The position numbers and the translations under genes were made by a program. From assembly GCF_002285635.2 (NCBI RefSeq), contig NZ_CP023049.2, positions 372,001 to 436,000 on the forward strand: a stretch of DNA of 64,000 nucleotides. The letters run 5' to 3'. Below, in pieces: positions 6,200 to 15,524 of the stretch. This stretch comes from Chryseobacterium piperi (GTDB lineage Bacteria; Bacteroidota; Bacteroidia; Flavobacteriales; Weeksellaceae). Under the pieces are notes generated by a model, which made no database searches, was not told where the DNA came from, and saw nothing but the letters and a program-made list of their open reading frames with translations. Positions within the stretch are counted from its first letter, which is position 1, and the number at the start of each line of letters is the position of its first letter.

Positions 6200-7939
6200 A
6201 TGTCTAAATTTTTATTTCTTTTATTCTTATTTTGTACTGATTTATACTTTTCTCAGAGTGTAAATGAGTTCCGTATTCCAGATTCTTTAAAAAATAAAAC
6301 TTTTGACCAGCTAGAGAAATCCTATGGTAAGGAGTTCCGGGTAGATCATAAAGCGATCCTTTACGCAAATACTTTTTTATCAAAAGCAAAAAATGAAAAA
6401 AATAATATAAAGCAAATAGATGGGTATTTTTTACTTTTTACCAAATCAAAAAAAAATATGCAATATGTTGATAGTATAAAAAATGTTATCAACAAGAGTA
6501 GCAATATAGATGATTTATCATATGGCACTTATAAAATTGGCAATATATATTATAACTCAAGTAGATATGACCAGGCTCTATCTTCTTACTTGCAGGCACT
6601 TGATTTTGCAAAAAAAAATAATAATAGAAAAAATATTGTACTAATTAGGAATGTCATTGGAAAAATAAAATATCTCACATACGATTATGAAGAAGCTTTA
6701 AAGATTTTCGAAGAGAATTATAATTATATAAGAAATGAAGAAGAAAAAGATCCTAATAATTACTTAGCTATTTTATATAGTTTGACAATTGCATATAATG
6801 CAGTAGGAAAACATGATTTAGCATATGAGTATGCGAATATAGGAAGGGCTAAATGTCTTGTATATAACAAGAAATATTATTTTAGGGCATTTGACCTTGC
6901 TTGTCATATTATTGAATATTATTTAAAAGATAATCAACAATCAATTAATGGATTAAAGAAAAATATTGACTATTTCAAAAAATATGATTCTACAAGCCTT
7001 GGAATGACATATATGTATCTATCCATGAATTTCCAGAAATTGGATAATAAGCGTGAATACTTTTATTATTTTAATAAAATGGATTCCATGCAAAAAAGAA
7101 TAAGTTTCATAAGCCCGGATTTAATAGGATTATACAAGAACTCTTTAAAGTATTATGAAGAAGAAGGGAACAAAGAACAGCAGGTTTATTTGATCGATAG
7201 GCTTATAAAGCTAAACGATACTATTTATGCATCAAATTATAAATTTGCTAAAGAAATTCATCAAAAGTTTGATACTCCTGAGTTACTAGAGCAAAAAGAG
7301 AAGCTGATTTTAAACCTAGATAAACGAAATACAGTATTGTACTGGGGGTTGGGTGGGGGCTTGTTACTACTTTTCCTATTCATCTATTTGTATATTACTA
7401 ATCAGAGAAAATTAAAATTGTATCGAATTCAGGCTCAAAAACTAATCGACTCGGATAATAAAAGTTTGTTAATTAATGAATTGGGTAACTCTGAGAAACT
7501 AGGCCCGGAAAGTCAAACTATTCAAATCAATGAGATGTTAAATGATGAAAAAGTCAATAAAGCTAAAAATCAAATTCCTGAAAATGTAAGAGAAGCTCTC
7601 ATTCTAAAGTTACATGATTTTGAAGAACAAAAATTGTTTATCACTAATAATATTACACTATACTCGTTATCTAAGGATTTTGAAACCAATAGAGATTATT
7701 TGTCCAAAGTAATCAATGAAATAAAAGGTAAAAATTTTTCACAATATTTAAATGAATTGCGAATTAATTTTGCTATTACCGAACTAAAGGAAAATAAAAA
7801 ATTAAGGTTAAAAAAGATAGCTGTTATTGCAGGTGATGCGGGCTTTAATAATGTGGAATCTTTTACAAAAGCATTTAAACAAATTACAGGTACTTTACCT
7901 TCTTATTATATAAAAATTTTGCAAGAAAATGATGTGTAG
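6200..7939 (+). CDS. TPR-sensor AraC-type membrane transcription regulator
   Basis: From the ATG at 6200 this protein has 579 residues. A GTG 15 bases upstream is possible, but the ATG gives a clean signal-peptide start (MSKFLFLLFLF then FSQ). The N-terminal 350 residues are tetratricopeptide-like helices outside the cytoplasm. A single membrane segment (WGLGGGLLLLFLFIYLYI) lies near residue 380. The C-terminal 100 residues form an AraC-type double helix-turn-helix (LSKDFETNRDYLSKVIN, then the GFNNVESFTKAFKQITG signature). This one-protein sensor layout is common in Chryseobacterium. It is divergent from the bacteriocin-like operon with paired palindromes between, so it may control that operon; this is an inference. 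Confidence 0.85.
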   Translation: MSKFLFLLFLFCTDLYFSQSVNEFRIPDSLKNKTFDQLEKSYGKEFRVDHKAILYANTFLSKAKNEKNNIKQIDGYFLLFTKSKKNMQYVDSIKNVINKSSNIDDLSYGTYKIGNIYYNSSRYDQALSSYLQALDFAKKNNNRKNIVLIRNVIGKIKYLTYDYEEALKIFEENYNYIRNEEEKDPNNYLAILYSLTIAYNAVGKHDLAYEYANIGRAKCLVYNKKYYFRAFDLACHIIEYYLKDNQQSINGLKKNIDYFKKYDSTSLGMTYMYLSMNFQKLDNKREYFYYFNKMDSMQKRISFISPDLIGLYKNSLKYYEEEGNKEQQVYLIDRLIKLNDTIYASNYKFAKEIHQKFDTPELLEQKEKLILNLDKRNTVLYWGLGGGLLLLFLFIYLYITNQRKLKLYRIQAQKLIDSDNKSLLINELGNSEKLGPESQTIQINEMLNDEKVNKAKNQIPENVREALILKLHDFEEQKLFITNNITLYSLSKDFETNRDYLSKVINEIKGKNFSQYLNELRINFAITELKENKKLRLKKIAVIAGDAGFNNVESFTKAFKQITGTLPSYYIKILQENDV

Positions 7940-8178
7940 TTGAAAATCAATAAATTATTAATTTGGTTAATATGAGATTTATCAATTAAATGATATACTA
8001 TAATAATTAGGTGCCAAATTAAAAAATTACATGAAAAAATAGAAGAAATCATATTAGGACAAGATATGTTATTACAAGAATTGAATAATAAATATTGGAA
8101 ATTAAATTCGGGATTTTTAAGATGTAAGGAATAAAATAGTGCTTATATCTTTATTTTACATCAGATCTTAATAATGAT
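7940..8178 (+). other. AT-rich gap with a possible gene remnant
   Basis: No full gene is visible. An open frame ending at a TAA near 8133 (last residues FLRCKE) reads like a coding tail with a Lys/Glu/Leu-rich helix, but it has only an internal ATG (about 23 codons). It may be a decayed gene end. No terminator hairpin was seen after the regulator gene. Confidence 0.3.
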
Positions 8179-10344
8179 ATGAAATATATAATCACATTTT
8201 TGACTTTTTATAATCACATTTTATTTTCTCAAATTCAACCAATCCCGTTAACTGACGAATACTTTGGAAAAAAAATAATTGATGAATATCGTAATCTTGA
8301 AAATATAGAAAATTCATCTGTAATCAATTGGATGAAGGATCAAAGTGATTATGCCAGGGTTGTTTTACAAGCGATTCCCAATCGACAATACTTAATTGAT
8401 AAGCTTGATGAGATGGATAATGAAAATGAATACTCGATCTCATATTTACAAATTACAGATAATGATCAATATTTTTATGTAAAAAGAAAGGTTAAAGAAA
8501 ATATTCAAAAACTTTATGTTAGAAACGGATTTAATGGCAAAGAAGAATTGTTGTTTACTTCTGATGAGTATAAAAAAAATAATAAAGAATATGTTATTAA
8601 TTATATAAAGCCTAATTATGACGGATCTAAAATTGTTGTTGCCCTGACGGAGGGAGGAAAAGAAATTGGAGAAATGGTGATTATTTATGTTGAAAAGAAA
8701 ACCAAATTACCCTATATAGTTACGAATTGTTGGCCATCTGATGGTGGTGGAGTATCTTGGTTACCCGACAATAATAGTTTTATTTATCTTTATTATCCTG
8801 AAGTAGATAGTAATTCAGATCTGTTTTTAAAAAATATGGTTGCTGTACTATATAAAATTGGTAATGATCCAAATAAAATTTATCCGCTATTATCAAAGAA
8901 GAATAATCCAGAGTTGAATTTGAAGGCGGAGGATTTTCCTATGGTTTCTATCAATAAAAATAATTTGAATTATTTAGTAGGAAATATCGGAGGAGCTACC
9001 AATTTTACAGACACTTATTATGCTGATATTTCAGAATTAAATAATAAACATATAGGCTGGAAGTCACTGTATAGAAAAGAAGATAAAGTGGTTGATTATA
9101 CAATGGTAAAAGACGATTTATATTTTGTGAGTGCTAAAGGGGTGAAAAATAATTTTGTTGCACGTACTTCAATAAAAAATCCAGATTTTTTACATCCTGA
9201 AATCATTATCAATGAAATAAAAGGAGAAGTGATTGAAACGATATATTCTACACACGATGGTTTATTTATTACGTCTACAAAAAATGGTGTAGAGGCTAAG
9301 TTATATTTTTATGGTTTGCAAAAAAAACTTCAGGAAATTGTTTTACCTGGTTCTGCAGGAAGTATCAATCTTGCAACGAAATCAAATAAGTATTCTGATG
9401 CTTGGGCTACTTTTTCAGGGTGGAATAGTGCTAATAAAACATATAAGTATAATGTCTCTGAAAATAAATTTATTCCTGAAAATATAAACTTGATTATAGA
9501 GTCTCCTGATTTTAAGGAAATTAAAGTTTTAGAGACAACAGTGAAATCTCATGAAGAAGAAGACATTCCTCTATCAATTATTTATAACAAAGAATTAAAA
9601 TCGACGGAGAAGTTACCCTTGTTAGTTTTGGGATACGGATCATATGGTATTTCTTCTAATCCTGTTTATGCAAGAATCGCTTTATTATGGGTTGCAAAAG
9701 GAGGAATAGTGGCATATACTCATATAAGAGGAGGAGGAGAAAAAGGGGAAGAATGGCATTTGGGGGGATATAAAAAGACAAAGTCTAATTCCTGGAAGGA
9801 TTTTATTTCCTGTATAGAATATATGCATGAAAAAGGGTATTCAACCCCGGATAAAACTGCTATTTGGGGTAGTAGCGCTGGAGGAATAGTAATGGGTAGA
9901 ACTATGACAGAAAAACCGAATTTAATAAAAGCGGTAATTATAAACGCAGGATTCCTAAATACTATAAGAATGGAGTCTTCTCCAAATGGAGCAAACGGGA
10001 TAAAAGAGTTTGGAACGGTTAAAAATAAAGATGAGTTTAACTATTTATATGAAATGGACTCTTACCATCATATAAAGAAAGGAATAAAGTATCCAGCAAC
10101 CTTGATAACTGGAGGGTACAATGATCCGAGAGTACCAGTATGGATGTCAGCAAAGTTTGGAGCAAAATTGATGAGCGAGAATGCTTCAAAGAATCCTATT
10201 TTATTGAAAGTTGATTTTGATGGAGGTCATGGAAGAGATAAAACCAAGAAAAAGGCTTATGAGGATATAGCAGATATTTTCGCTTTTGCTTTCTGGCAGT
10301 TAGGCCACCCTGACTACCAGCCCCAGGAAAGTCTAAAAAAATAG
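8179..10344 (+). CDS. Secreted prolyl oligopeptidase family serine peptidase (S9A), copy 1
   Basis: This 721-residue protein has a signal peptide ending LFSQ, an N-terminal region typical of prolyl oligopeptidase (DEYRNLE), a beta-propeller through about residue 440 and a C-terminal alpha/beta hydrolase domain. The triad reads Ser566 in GSSAGG, Asp649 in YNDPRVP and His684 in GGHG. The GGGEKGEEW and SNSWKDF motifs are family hallmarks. It should cut after proline in peptides outside the inner membrane, probably for nutrition. A paralogue follows 238 bases downstream, and the two share identical 3' ends. The two bacteriocin-like peptides contain no proline, so a processing role for them is unlikely. 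Confidence 0.92.
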   Translation: MKYIITFLTFYNHILFSQIQPIPLTDEYFGKKIIDEYRNLENIENSSVINWMKDQSDYARVVLQAIPNRQYLIDKLDEMDNENEYSISYLQITDNDQYFYVKRKVKENIQKLYVRNGFNGKEELLFTSDEYKKNNKEYVINYIKPNYDGSKIVVALTEGGKEIGEMVIIYVEKKTKLPYIVTNCWPSDGGGVSWLPDNNSFIYLYYPEVDSNSDLFLKNMVAVLYKIGNDPNKIYPLLSKKNNPELNLKAEDFPMVSINKNNLNYLVGNIGGATNFTDTYYADISELNNKHIGWKSLYRKEDKVVDYTMVKDDLYFVSAKGVKNNFVARTSIKNPDFLHPEIIINEIKGEVIETIYSTHDGLFITSTKNGVEAKLYFYGLQKKLQEIVLPGSAGSINLATKSNKYSDAWATFSGWNSANKTYKYNVSENKFIPENINLIIESPDFKEIKVLETTVKSHEEEDIPLSIIYNKELKSTEKLPLLVLGYGSYGISSNPVYARIALLWVAKGGIVAYTHIRGGGEKGEEWHLGGYKKTKSNSWKDFISCIEYMHEKGYSTPDKTAIWGSSAGGIVMGRTMTEKPNLIKAVIINAGFLNTIRMESSPNGANGIKEFGTVKNKDEFNYLYEMDSYHHIKKGIKYPATLITGGYNDPRVPVWMSAKFGAKLMSENASKNPILLKVDFDGGHGRDKTKKKAYEDIADIFAFAFWQLGHPDYQPQESLKK

Positions 10345-10449
10345 AACATCATATTTCTTCTATCAATTTCTATAAATATGTTATCATGTTGTAAGAAATC
10401 CTTTAAATGATCAAATTAATATTTGTTATTATTCTAGTTTAGATCTAAG

Positions 10450-10477
10450 CTCCATTCACTATTGGAGAGTTTTTTTG
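10450..10477 (+). terminator. Terminator after the first oligopeptidase
   Basis: An imperfect hairpin, CTCCATTCAC paired with ATTGGAGAG (10450-10469), is followed by seven T. It is a diverged relative of the hairpins at 150 and 12861, and the preceding AAGC is shared by all three. Confidence 0.65.
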
Positions 10478-10505
10478 TTTTAATGAAGGGGGTAATGAAA
10501 ATAAT

Positions 10506-10571
10506 ATGCTTGGAATAATGGGGGGCAATACAACCGGAGGGGATACTGGAACACTTCCTACATCCAGATAA
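10506..10571 (+). other. Possible small glycine-rich peptide or gene remnant
   Basis: ATG at 10506 opens a 21-codon frame (begins MLGIMGGN, contains TTGGDTGT) that stops at 10569-10571, 12 bases before the second oligopeptidase. The frame is also open upstream of the ATG, so it may be the tail of a lost gene. Glycine-rich composition with GG pairs is like short Chryseobacterium leader-type peptides, but the leader is absent. This is weak evidence. Confidence 0.25.
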
Positions 10572-10582
10572 ATGATAATATA

Positions 10583-12757
10583 ATGAGTAAATTAAATTTA
10601 ATTTTTTGTATTTGTATTTGTATTGGAATGATTAATGCTCAGAAGTATAATCTAGCACCCTCTAAATTAATAACTGACGAATACTTTGGAATTAAAATAG
10701 TCGATGAGTATAGAAATTTAGAAAATTTAAATGATCCCTCAACTATGAATTGGATGAAGGATCAGACAAAATATTCTTTATCCATTCTTCAAAACATTCC
10801 TAATAGGCAATATTATATTGATAAAAGATTAGAATTTGATAAAAGAAAATCATTTTCTGTATCTAATATTAATATTACAGAAAATGATTTTTACTTTTAT
10901 TTAAAACAAAAGCCGCAAGAAAATACTGCAAGAGTATTTTTGAGAAAAGGATTTAATGGAATTGAAAAAGAGATTTTCAATCCCCAAAACTATAATCCCG
11001 AAAATAAAAAAAAATATCAAATTAATTATATTAAACCTAATTATGATGGTTCTAAAATCGCTATTGCCTTAACAGAAAGTGGTAAAGAAATTTCAGAAAT
11101 GATAATTTATGATTTGATACAAGACAAATTACTTCCATATATTATTACAAATTGTTGGCCTGCTGATAGCGGAGGAATATCGTGGCTGCCAGATAATAAT
11201 AGTTTTATTTATTTATATTATCCTGTTATTGATCCTAATTCAGCATTATTTTTAAGAAATATGGAATCTGTTCTATATAGAATAGGGGATAATCCTAAAA
11301 AGCTTAATGTTTTGTTATCCAAGAAGAATAACCCTGAATTAAAAATAAAATCTGAGGATTTTCCTCGTGTAAAACTCCTATCAAAAGACTCTAAATATTT
11401 ATTTGGGTATGCATCTGGATCCACAAAATTTAAGGATACTTATTACATGAATATTAAGAATATTAATAAAAAAAAACAATGGAACTTTTTATTCAGCAAA
11501 GAGGATAAAATTACGGACTTTATAATTATAGATAATACTATTATCTATATTTCAGAAAAAAATGGAACTAATGCTATATATAGCACTTCATTAGAAAACC
11601 CTAATTTTAAAAATCCTAATATAGTAATCCCAAATATACGAAACGAAGTCATTAATGCTGTATACAAAATAAGGGATGGTTTTGTTTTCAATACTTCGAA
11701 GAATGGAGTAGAATCTAAATTATATTTATATAAAAACAAAAAAAGTGAACTGTTGATTTTACCATTTTTAGCAGGTGATGTCTCAGTTCTAACTCAGGAT
11801 AATTATTCCAATGATTTTTGGATAAGTTGTAGTGGTTGGAAAAATGAAACAGAATGGTTTAAATATAATTCATTGACTGGCAAATTCGCTGCTGAAAATC
11901 TAGCACCTGTTATTGAATATCCAGAACTTAAAGATGTTGTTGTTGAAGAGATTACTGTGAAATCGTACGATGGATTAGATATTCCTCTTTCGTTGATTTA
12001 CAATAAAAATATTAAAAAAAACAAGTCTAATCCTTTACTTGTGGATGCTTATGGTGCATATGCTTACAAGAATAGTCCATACTTTGCAAAGACCTATATG
12101 CTTTGGGCTTTACAAGGAGGTATTGTTGCAATAGCTCATGTAAGAGGTGGAGGTGAAAAAGGTGAGGAATGGTATAAAGGAGGATATAAAACTACAAAAC
12201 CAAATTCTTGGAAAGACCTAATCTCTTGCGCTGAATATATGATTAAAGAAAATTATACATCATCTGAAAAGATAGCGATTTGGGGAGCAAGTGCAGGCGG
12301 GATTACTATTGGTAGGGCTATGACTGAAAGACCTGACTTATTTAAAGTGGCGATTATTGATGCTGGTATTGTAAACTCATCAAGAATGGAGTTTACTCCA
12401 AATGGTTTAAATAGTGCAAAGGAATTTGGTTCTTTAGGTATTGAATCGGAGTTCAAAGCATTATTAGAAATGGATGCTTATCAACATCTTAAAAAAGGAG
12501 AAAAATATCCCACAACTTTAGTCACTTCTGGTATTAACGACCCCAGAGTACCTCCATGGATGCCAACAAAATTTGCAGCAAAATTACTAGCTTATAATAT
12601 CTCAGAAAATCCCAATCTTTTAAAGATTGATTATGAAGGAGGGCATGGAGGAGATATTCCTGTTGCACAAATATACGATAATTTAGCTGATGCGTTTGCT
12701 TTTGCTTTCTGGCAGTTAGGCCACCCTGACTACCAGCCCCAAGAAAGTTTAAAATAA
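10583..12757 (+). CDS. Secreted prolyl oligopeptidase family serine peptidase (S9A), copy 2
   Basis: This 724-residue paralogue of the preceding gene has the same architecture: a signal peptide ending INAQ, a propeller and a hydrolase domain with Ser570 in GASAGG, Asp653 in INDPRVP and His688 in GGHGGD. The protein is clearly homologous along its whole length but diverged. The last 44 bases of shared coding sequence (12698-12741 against 10282-10325) are identical, pointing to local gene conversion or very strong constraint. It probably degrades the same kind of proline-containing peptides with shifted specificity. The strong terminator at 12861 follows. Confidence 0.92.
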   Translation: MSKLNLIFCICICIGMINAQKYNLAPSKLITDEYFGIKIVDEYRNLENLNDPSTMNWMKDQTKYSLSILQNIPNRQYYIDKRLEFDKRKSFSVSNINITENDFYFYLKQKPQENTARVFLRKGFNGIEKEIFNPQNYNPENKKKYQINYIKPNYDGSKIAIALTESGKEISEMIIYDLIQDKLLPYIITNCWPADSGGISWLPDNNSFIYLYYPVIDPNSALFLRNMESVLYRIGDNPKKLNVLLSKKNNPELKIKSEDFPRVKLLSKDSKYLFGYASGSTKFKDTYYMNIKNINKKKQWNFLFSKEDKITDFIIIDNTIIYISEKNGTNAIYSTSLENPNFKNPNIVIPNIRNEVINAVYKIRDGFVFNTSKNGVESKLYLYKNKKSELLILPFLAGDVSVLTQDNYSNDFWISCSGWKNETEWFKYNSLTGKFAAENLAPVIEYPELKDVVVEEITVKSYDGLDIPLSLIYNKNIKKNKSNPLLVDAYGAYAYKNSPYFAKTYMLWALQGGIVAIAHVRGGGEKGEEWYKGGYKTTKPNSWKDLISCAEYMIKENYTSSEKIAIWGASAGGITIGRAMTERPDLFKVAIIDAGIVNSSRMEFTPNGLNSAKEFGSLGIESEFKALLEMDAYQHLKKGEKYPTTLVTSGINDPRVPPWMPTKFAAKLLAYNISENPNLLKIDYEGGHGGDIPVAQIYDNLADAFAFAFWQLGHPDYQPQESLK

Positions 12758-12860
12758 TAGAATGTGATATTTCTTCTATTAATCTATGGATCTATGGACC
12801 ATATTATTTTATAAAATGATCAAATTAATATTGATTTTTATTCTCTAGTTAGATACTAAG

Positions 12861-12887
12861 CTCCCCACATTGTTGGGGAGTTTTTTT
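12861..12887 (+). terminator. Rho-independent terminator after the second oligopeptidase
   Basis: A perfect CTCCCCA/TGGGGAG hairpin (12861-12880) with a following T run is a near-exact copy of the one at 150-176, including the loop and the TATTTAG that follows. Confidence 0.85.
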
Positions 12888-12904
12888 ATTTAGTTTGGCA
12901 ATCT

Positions 12905-12921
12905 CCTATCGTCGAAATGAC
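12905..12921 (+). other. Unoccupied copy of the IS110 insertion site
   Basis: CCTATCGTCGAAATGAC is the 17-base site that is rebuilt by joining the two flanks of the insertion sequence (313-321 and 1513-1520). It sits in a 375-base gap (12758-13132) that otherwise holds a terminator and the promoter of the efflux operon. It lies in a degraded REP-like context (CTCCTATCGTCGAAATGACA). Confidence 0.7.
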
Positions 12922-13109
12922 AGAGTATATAAAAGCATACAAATAAGCTTTTTATTCCATGGAAATTTTCTCAAATAAAAAATATTTTCGATTTAAACTT
13001 TCTTTAAACGATCCCTGATGAAAACTGTCTGACAGAGGGTTTCCGCTAAACATTCCTTAAATTCACTGGTCAGGCGAATTATCTTGGAGGATTTAACATT
13101 TTTTTGCAT

Positions 13110-13117
13110 TATATTTG
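13110..13117 (+). promoter_or_regulatory. Bacteroidota -7 box of the efflux operon
   Basis: TATATTTG fits the TAnnTTTG consensus and lies 16 bases before the start codon, so the leader would be very short. A clear -33 TTTG partner was not seen. Confidence 0.5.
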
Positions 13118-13132
13118 TTGTAAACATGAACC

Positions 13133-14542
13133 ATGAAAAACAATTTATTGATTTTTACCTTTGGTTTTTTTGTACTTCCAGTTTTTGGTTGGGCGCAATC
13201 GGCGCCGGATTTTAAAGAACTTTTAGATAGTGCGATGATTCGGGATTCTGATCTTAAAATGCAGATCACTAAGAATAAGCTTACAGATCTTGATGAGCAC
13301 AAATTAAAAGATATCTTTCTTCCGACTTTAGAAGTTAGCGGACAGATCGGATACATTAATGCGACTGCTCGTCTTACTTCCCCTGAAATCAATCTTCAAC
13401 CTTTTATTACGATACCTGAAGGAAGGTATAATAACAATCTGAATGTTTCCGGTTTTTCGGGGATTGCGAAAACGGATGCTAAAATGCTGCTGTACTCCGG
13501 TGGTAAGGTAAAGTATCTGAAAAAAGCTGTTGAAGAAAAAAAGGTTTCTGAAGACATCCTGTTAGAAAAGACCAGAGATGAGGTTGTAGCCGGTATTTCC
13601 AAGGCATATGATCAGTTGGCTTTGATCCATCAGTCGAAAAGAGTTCTGGATGAAAGTAAGAAAAGGCTGGACATTAACAGAAAAACAGCAGATAAGGCAT
13701 TAGGATATGGGTTAATTACACCCTACGATCATAAGAAAATTGAGCTGGCTCAGGCAACCCTGAATGCTAAAATTGTAGAATATGAGGGCAAAAAAGAACT
13801 TCTTCTTACCCAGCTTTATATACTGACGGGAATTAGTAAAGAACGTCTTAGAATGATAGAGCCGGTTTTGTCACCCGTTGATATGCTTGTATCCGAAAAA
13901 GGAATTGAAGAAAGGGCGGAAATTCGTGCATTAGACCATGGAATTGTGGCTGCGGATTATAAGATCAAGGCAGAAAGGACATGGATGATTCCAAAAGTAC
14001 AGCTGATGGCTTCTGCTTATTATATTGGATTGTACGGAAGCAGAATTAAAACTTCGGAAAATGTTATTCCTGCAGTTCCTGCTTTGGGATACCAGGGAGC
14101 TAAGCTTGACTGGAGACCTACCAATATTAATATTTTACCTCTGCTTACTGCCGGAGTTGGTTTTAAATGGGAAATATTTGATGGAAGGGAAGGGAAACAT
14201 GCTGAAGAAACGGCTAAAATAGGAAAGGAAGTTTTACAGAACCAGAAAGAGGATGCGCTTAAAAAACTAACTTTGAACTTAGCCAATAACCAAACTAATT
14301 ACGATATCGCAACCGCACAGATCACGTTAAAAAGCAAAGAAAAAGAATTGGCTAAAAATGCTCTCGTACAGGCTGAAAAAGAATTTAGATACGGAATGAG
14401 CAAATCTTCACAGTTGATAGAAGCTGAAAGTGATCTCGAAATGGCAGAACTTGAATATCAGAACGCAATTTTTAATCAGCGAAGAGCTGGAATAGAGCTA
14501 ATGAGATCTACTCAGGAGCTGGATATTGCGAAACTTTATTAA
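13133..14542 (+). CDS. TolC-family outer membrane efflux protein
   Basis: This 469-residue protein has a signal peptide ending GWAQ, long amphipathic coiled-coil helices (about 150-230 and 375-460) and the two repeated OEP domains expected of TolC/NodT-type channels. The final segment (AELEYQNAIFNQRRAG) is typical of OEP repeat 2. It forms the outer membrane duct for the efflux system made with the next two genes. The spacing to the HlyD gene is 15 bases and all three genes run in one direction. Confidence 0.88.
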   Translation: MKNNLLIFTFGFFVLPVFGWAQSAPDFKELLDSAMIRDSDLKMQITKNKLTDLDEHKLKDIFLPTLEVSGQIGYINATARLTSPEINLQPFITIPEGRYNNNLNVSGFSGIAKTDAKMLLYSGGKVKYLKKAVEEKKVSEDILLEKTRDEVVAGISKAYDQLALIHQSKRVLDESKKRLDINRKTADKALGYGLITPYDHKKIELAQATLNAKIVEYEGKKELLLTQLYILTGISKERLRMIEPVLSPVDMLVSEKGIEERAEIRALDHGIVAADYKIKAERTWMIPKVQLMASAYYIGLYGSRIKTSENVIPAVPALGYQGAKLDWRPTNINILPLLTAGVGFKWEIFDGREGKHAEETAKIGKEVLQNQKEDALKKLTLNLANNQTNYDIATAQITLKSKEKELAKNALVQAEKEFRYGMSKSSQLIEAESDLEMAELEYQNAIFNQRRAGIELMRSTQELDIAKLY

Positions 14543-14557
14543 TCCTTTAAAATTGTA

Positions 14558-15517
14558 ATGATGCAAAAAAATATCTCTATATTATTTCTTTTTCTGGTGT
14601 TATTAGGGAGCTGTACTCAAAAGAAAGAAAACCTTAATGATTCAGAAGGTAAGACCAAAAAAGATGTGATTTCCTTCGCTCCTAAAGTGACGGGAAGAAT
14701 TGTAAAAATATATGTAACTGAAGGGCAAACCGTAAAAAGAGGGGATACGTTGGCTTTGCTGGATATTCCTGAGGTTTCTGCTAAAATTGCCCAGGCCCAA
14801 GGAGCTGTAAGTGCAGCAACGGCTCAGGAACAGATGGCTAAAAATGGAGCAACTGCTGATCAGATGAGACAGCTTCAGGCTAAATATAAAGGCTTGAAAG
14901 AGCAATATGATTTTGCTCAGAAATCATTCCGCAGGGCTTCCAATATGTATAGAGACAGTCTGATGTCCCCACAGGCTTATGATGAGGTGTACGCCAAGCT
15001 TCAGGGTGCAAAAGCCAAATATGATGCTGTGGTAGCAGAATTAGATGATGTGAAAAGAGGGACCCGTTTTGAAAAAGTGGAAATGGCGGCAGGACAGGCT
15101 TCCCAGGCAAAAGGAGCATTACAGGAAGCGAATGTAGCTTATTCCGAAAGGTATGTGATCGCGACCAATGATATGGAAATAGAAACGATCAGTCTTAATC
15201 CGGGAGAACTGGCAACGGCTGGTTTTGCATTATTTAACGGTTATATTCCGGAAAGTACATATTTCAGATTTACCGTTCCGGAAAGTGAGATCTCAAAATA
15301 TAAAAAGGGACAGGCTGTAACCTTACAGGTCGTTTATAATAAAGAAAATTTAGAAGGAACCATTTTGTATATCAAACAATTAACCAGATATGCTGATATC
15401 ACGACTGCTTATCCTGATTATCAGTTGCAGGATGCGGTGTATGAAATCAAGGTGAAGCCAAAGGATATGAATAAGGCAAAAAATATTCTGGTGAATGCTA
15501 ATGTGATTCTAAAATAA
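14558..15517 (+). CDS. HlyD/EmrA-type membrane fusion lipoprotein
   Basis: This 319-residue protein has a lipoprotein signal with lipobox LLGSC (Cys19). Next come the biotinyl-lipoyl half-motif (KVTGRIVKIYVTEGQTVKRGD, about residues 47-65), a long alpha-helical hairpin with repeated Ala/Gln/Lys (85-190) and a beta-barrel segment with NPGELA. It is the periplasmic adaptor linking the TolC protein to the inner membrane permease. The permease gene starts 7 bases after the stop, so translation is probably coupled. Confidence 0.88.
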   Translation: MMQKNISILFLFLVLLGSCTQKKENLNDSEGKTKKDVISFAPKVTGRIVKIYVTEGQTVKRGDTLALLDIPEVSAKIAQAQGAVSAATAQEQMAKNGATADQMRQLQAKYKGLKEQYDFAQKSFRRASNMYRDSLMSPQAYDEVYAKLQGAKAKYDAVVAELDDVKRGTRFEKVEMAAGQASQAKGALQEANVAYSERYVIATNDMEIETISLNPGELATAGFALFNGYIPESTYFRFTVPESEISKYKKGQAVTLQVVYNKENLEGTILYIKQLTRYADITTAYPDYQLQDAVYEIKVKPKDMNKAKNILVNANVILK

Positions 15518-15524
15518 TAAACAG

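Noticed and set aside
8179..12757. The two prolyl oligopeptidases as processing enzymes for the bacteriocin-like peptides
   Set aside because: Neither peptide has a proline, both peptidases have their own signal peptides, and the C39 exporter already explains the processing.
12900..12925. A second IS110 remnant at the target-like site
   Set aside because: The sequence is an uninterrupted target copy; none of the element's end or bridge RNA sequence is present.
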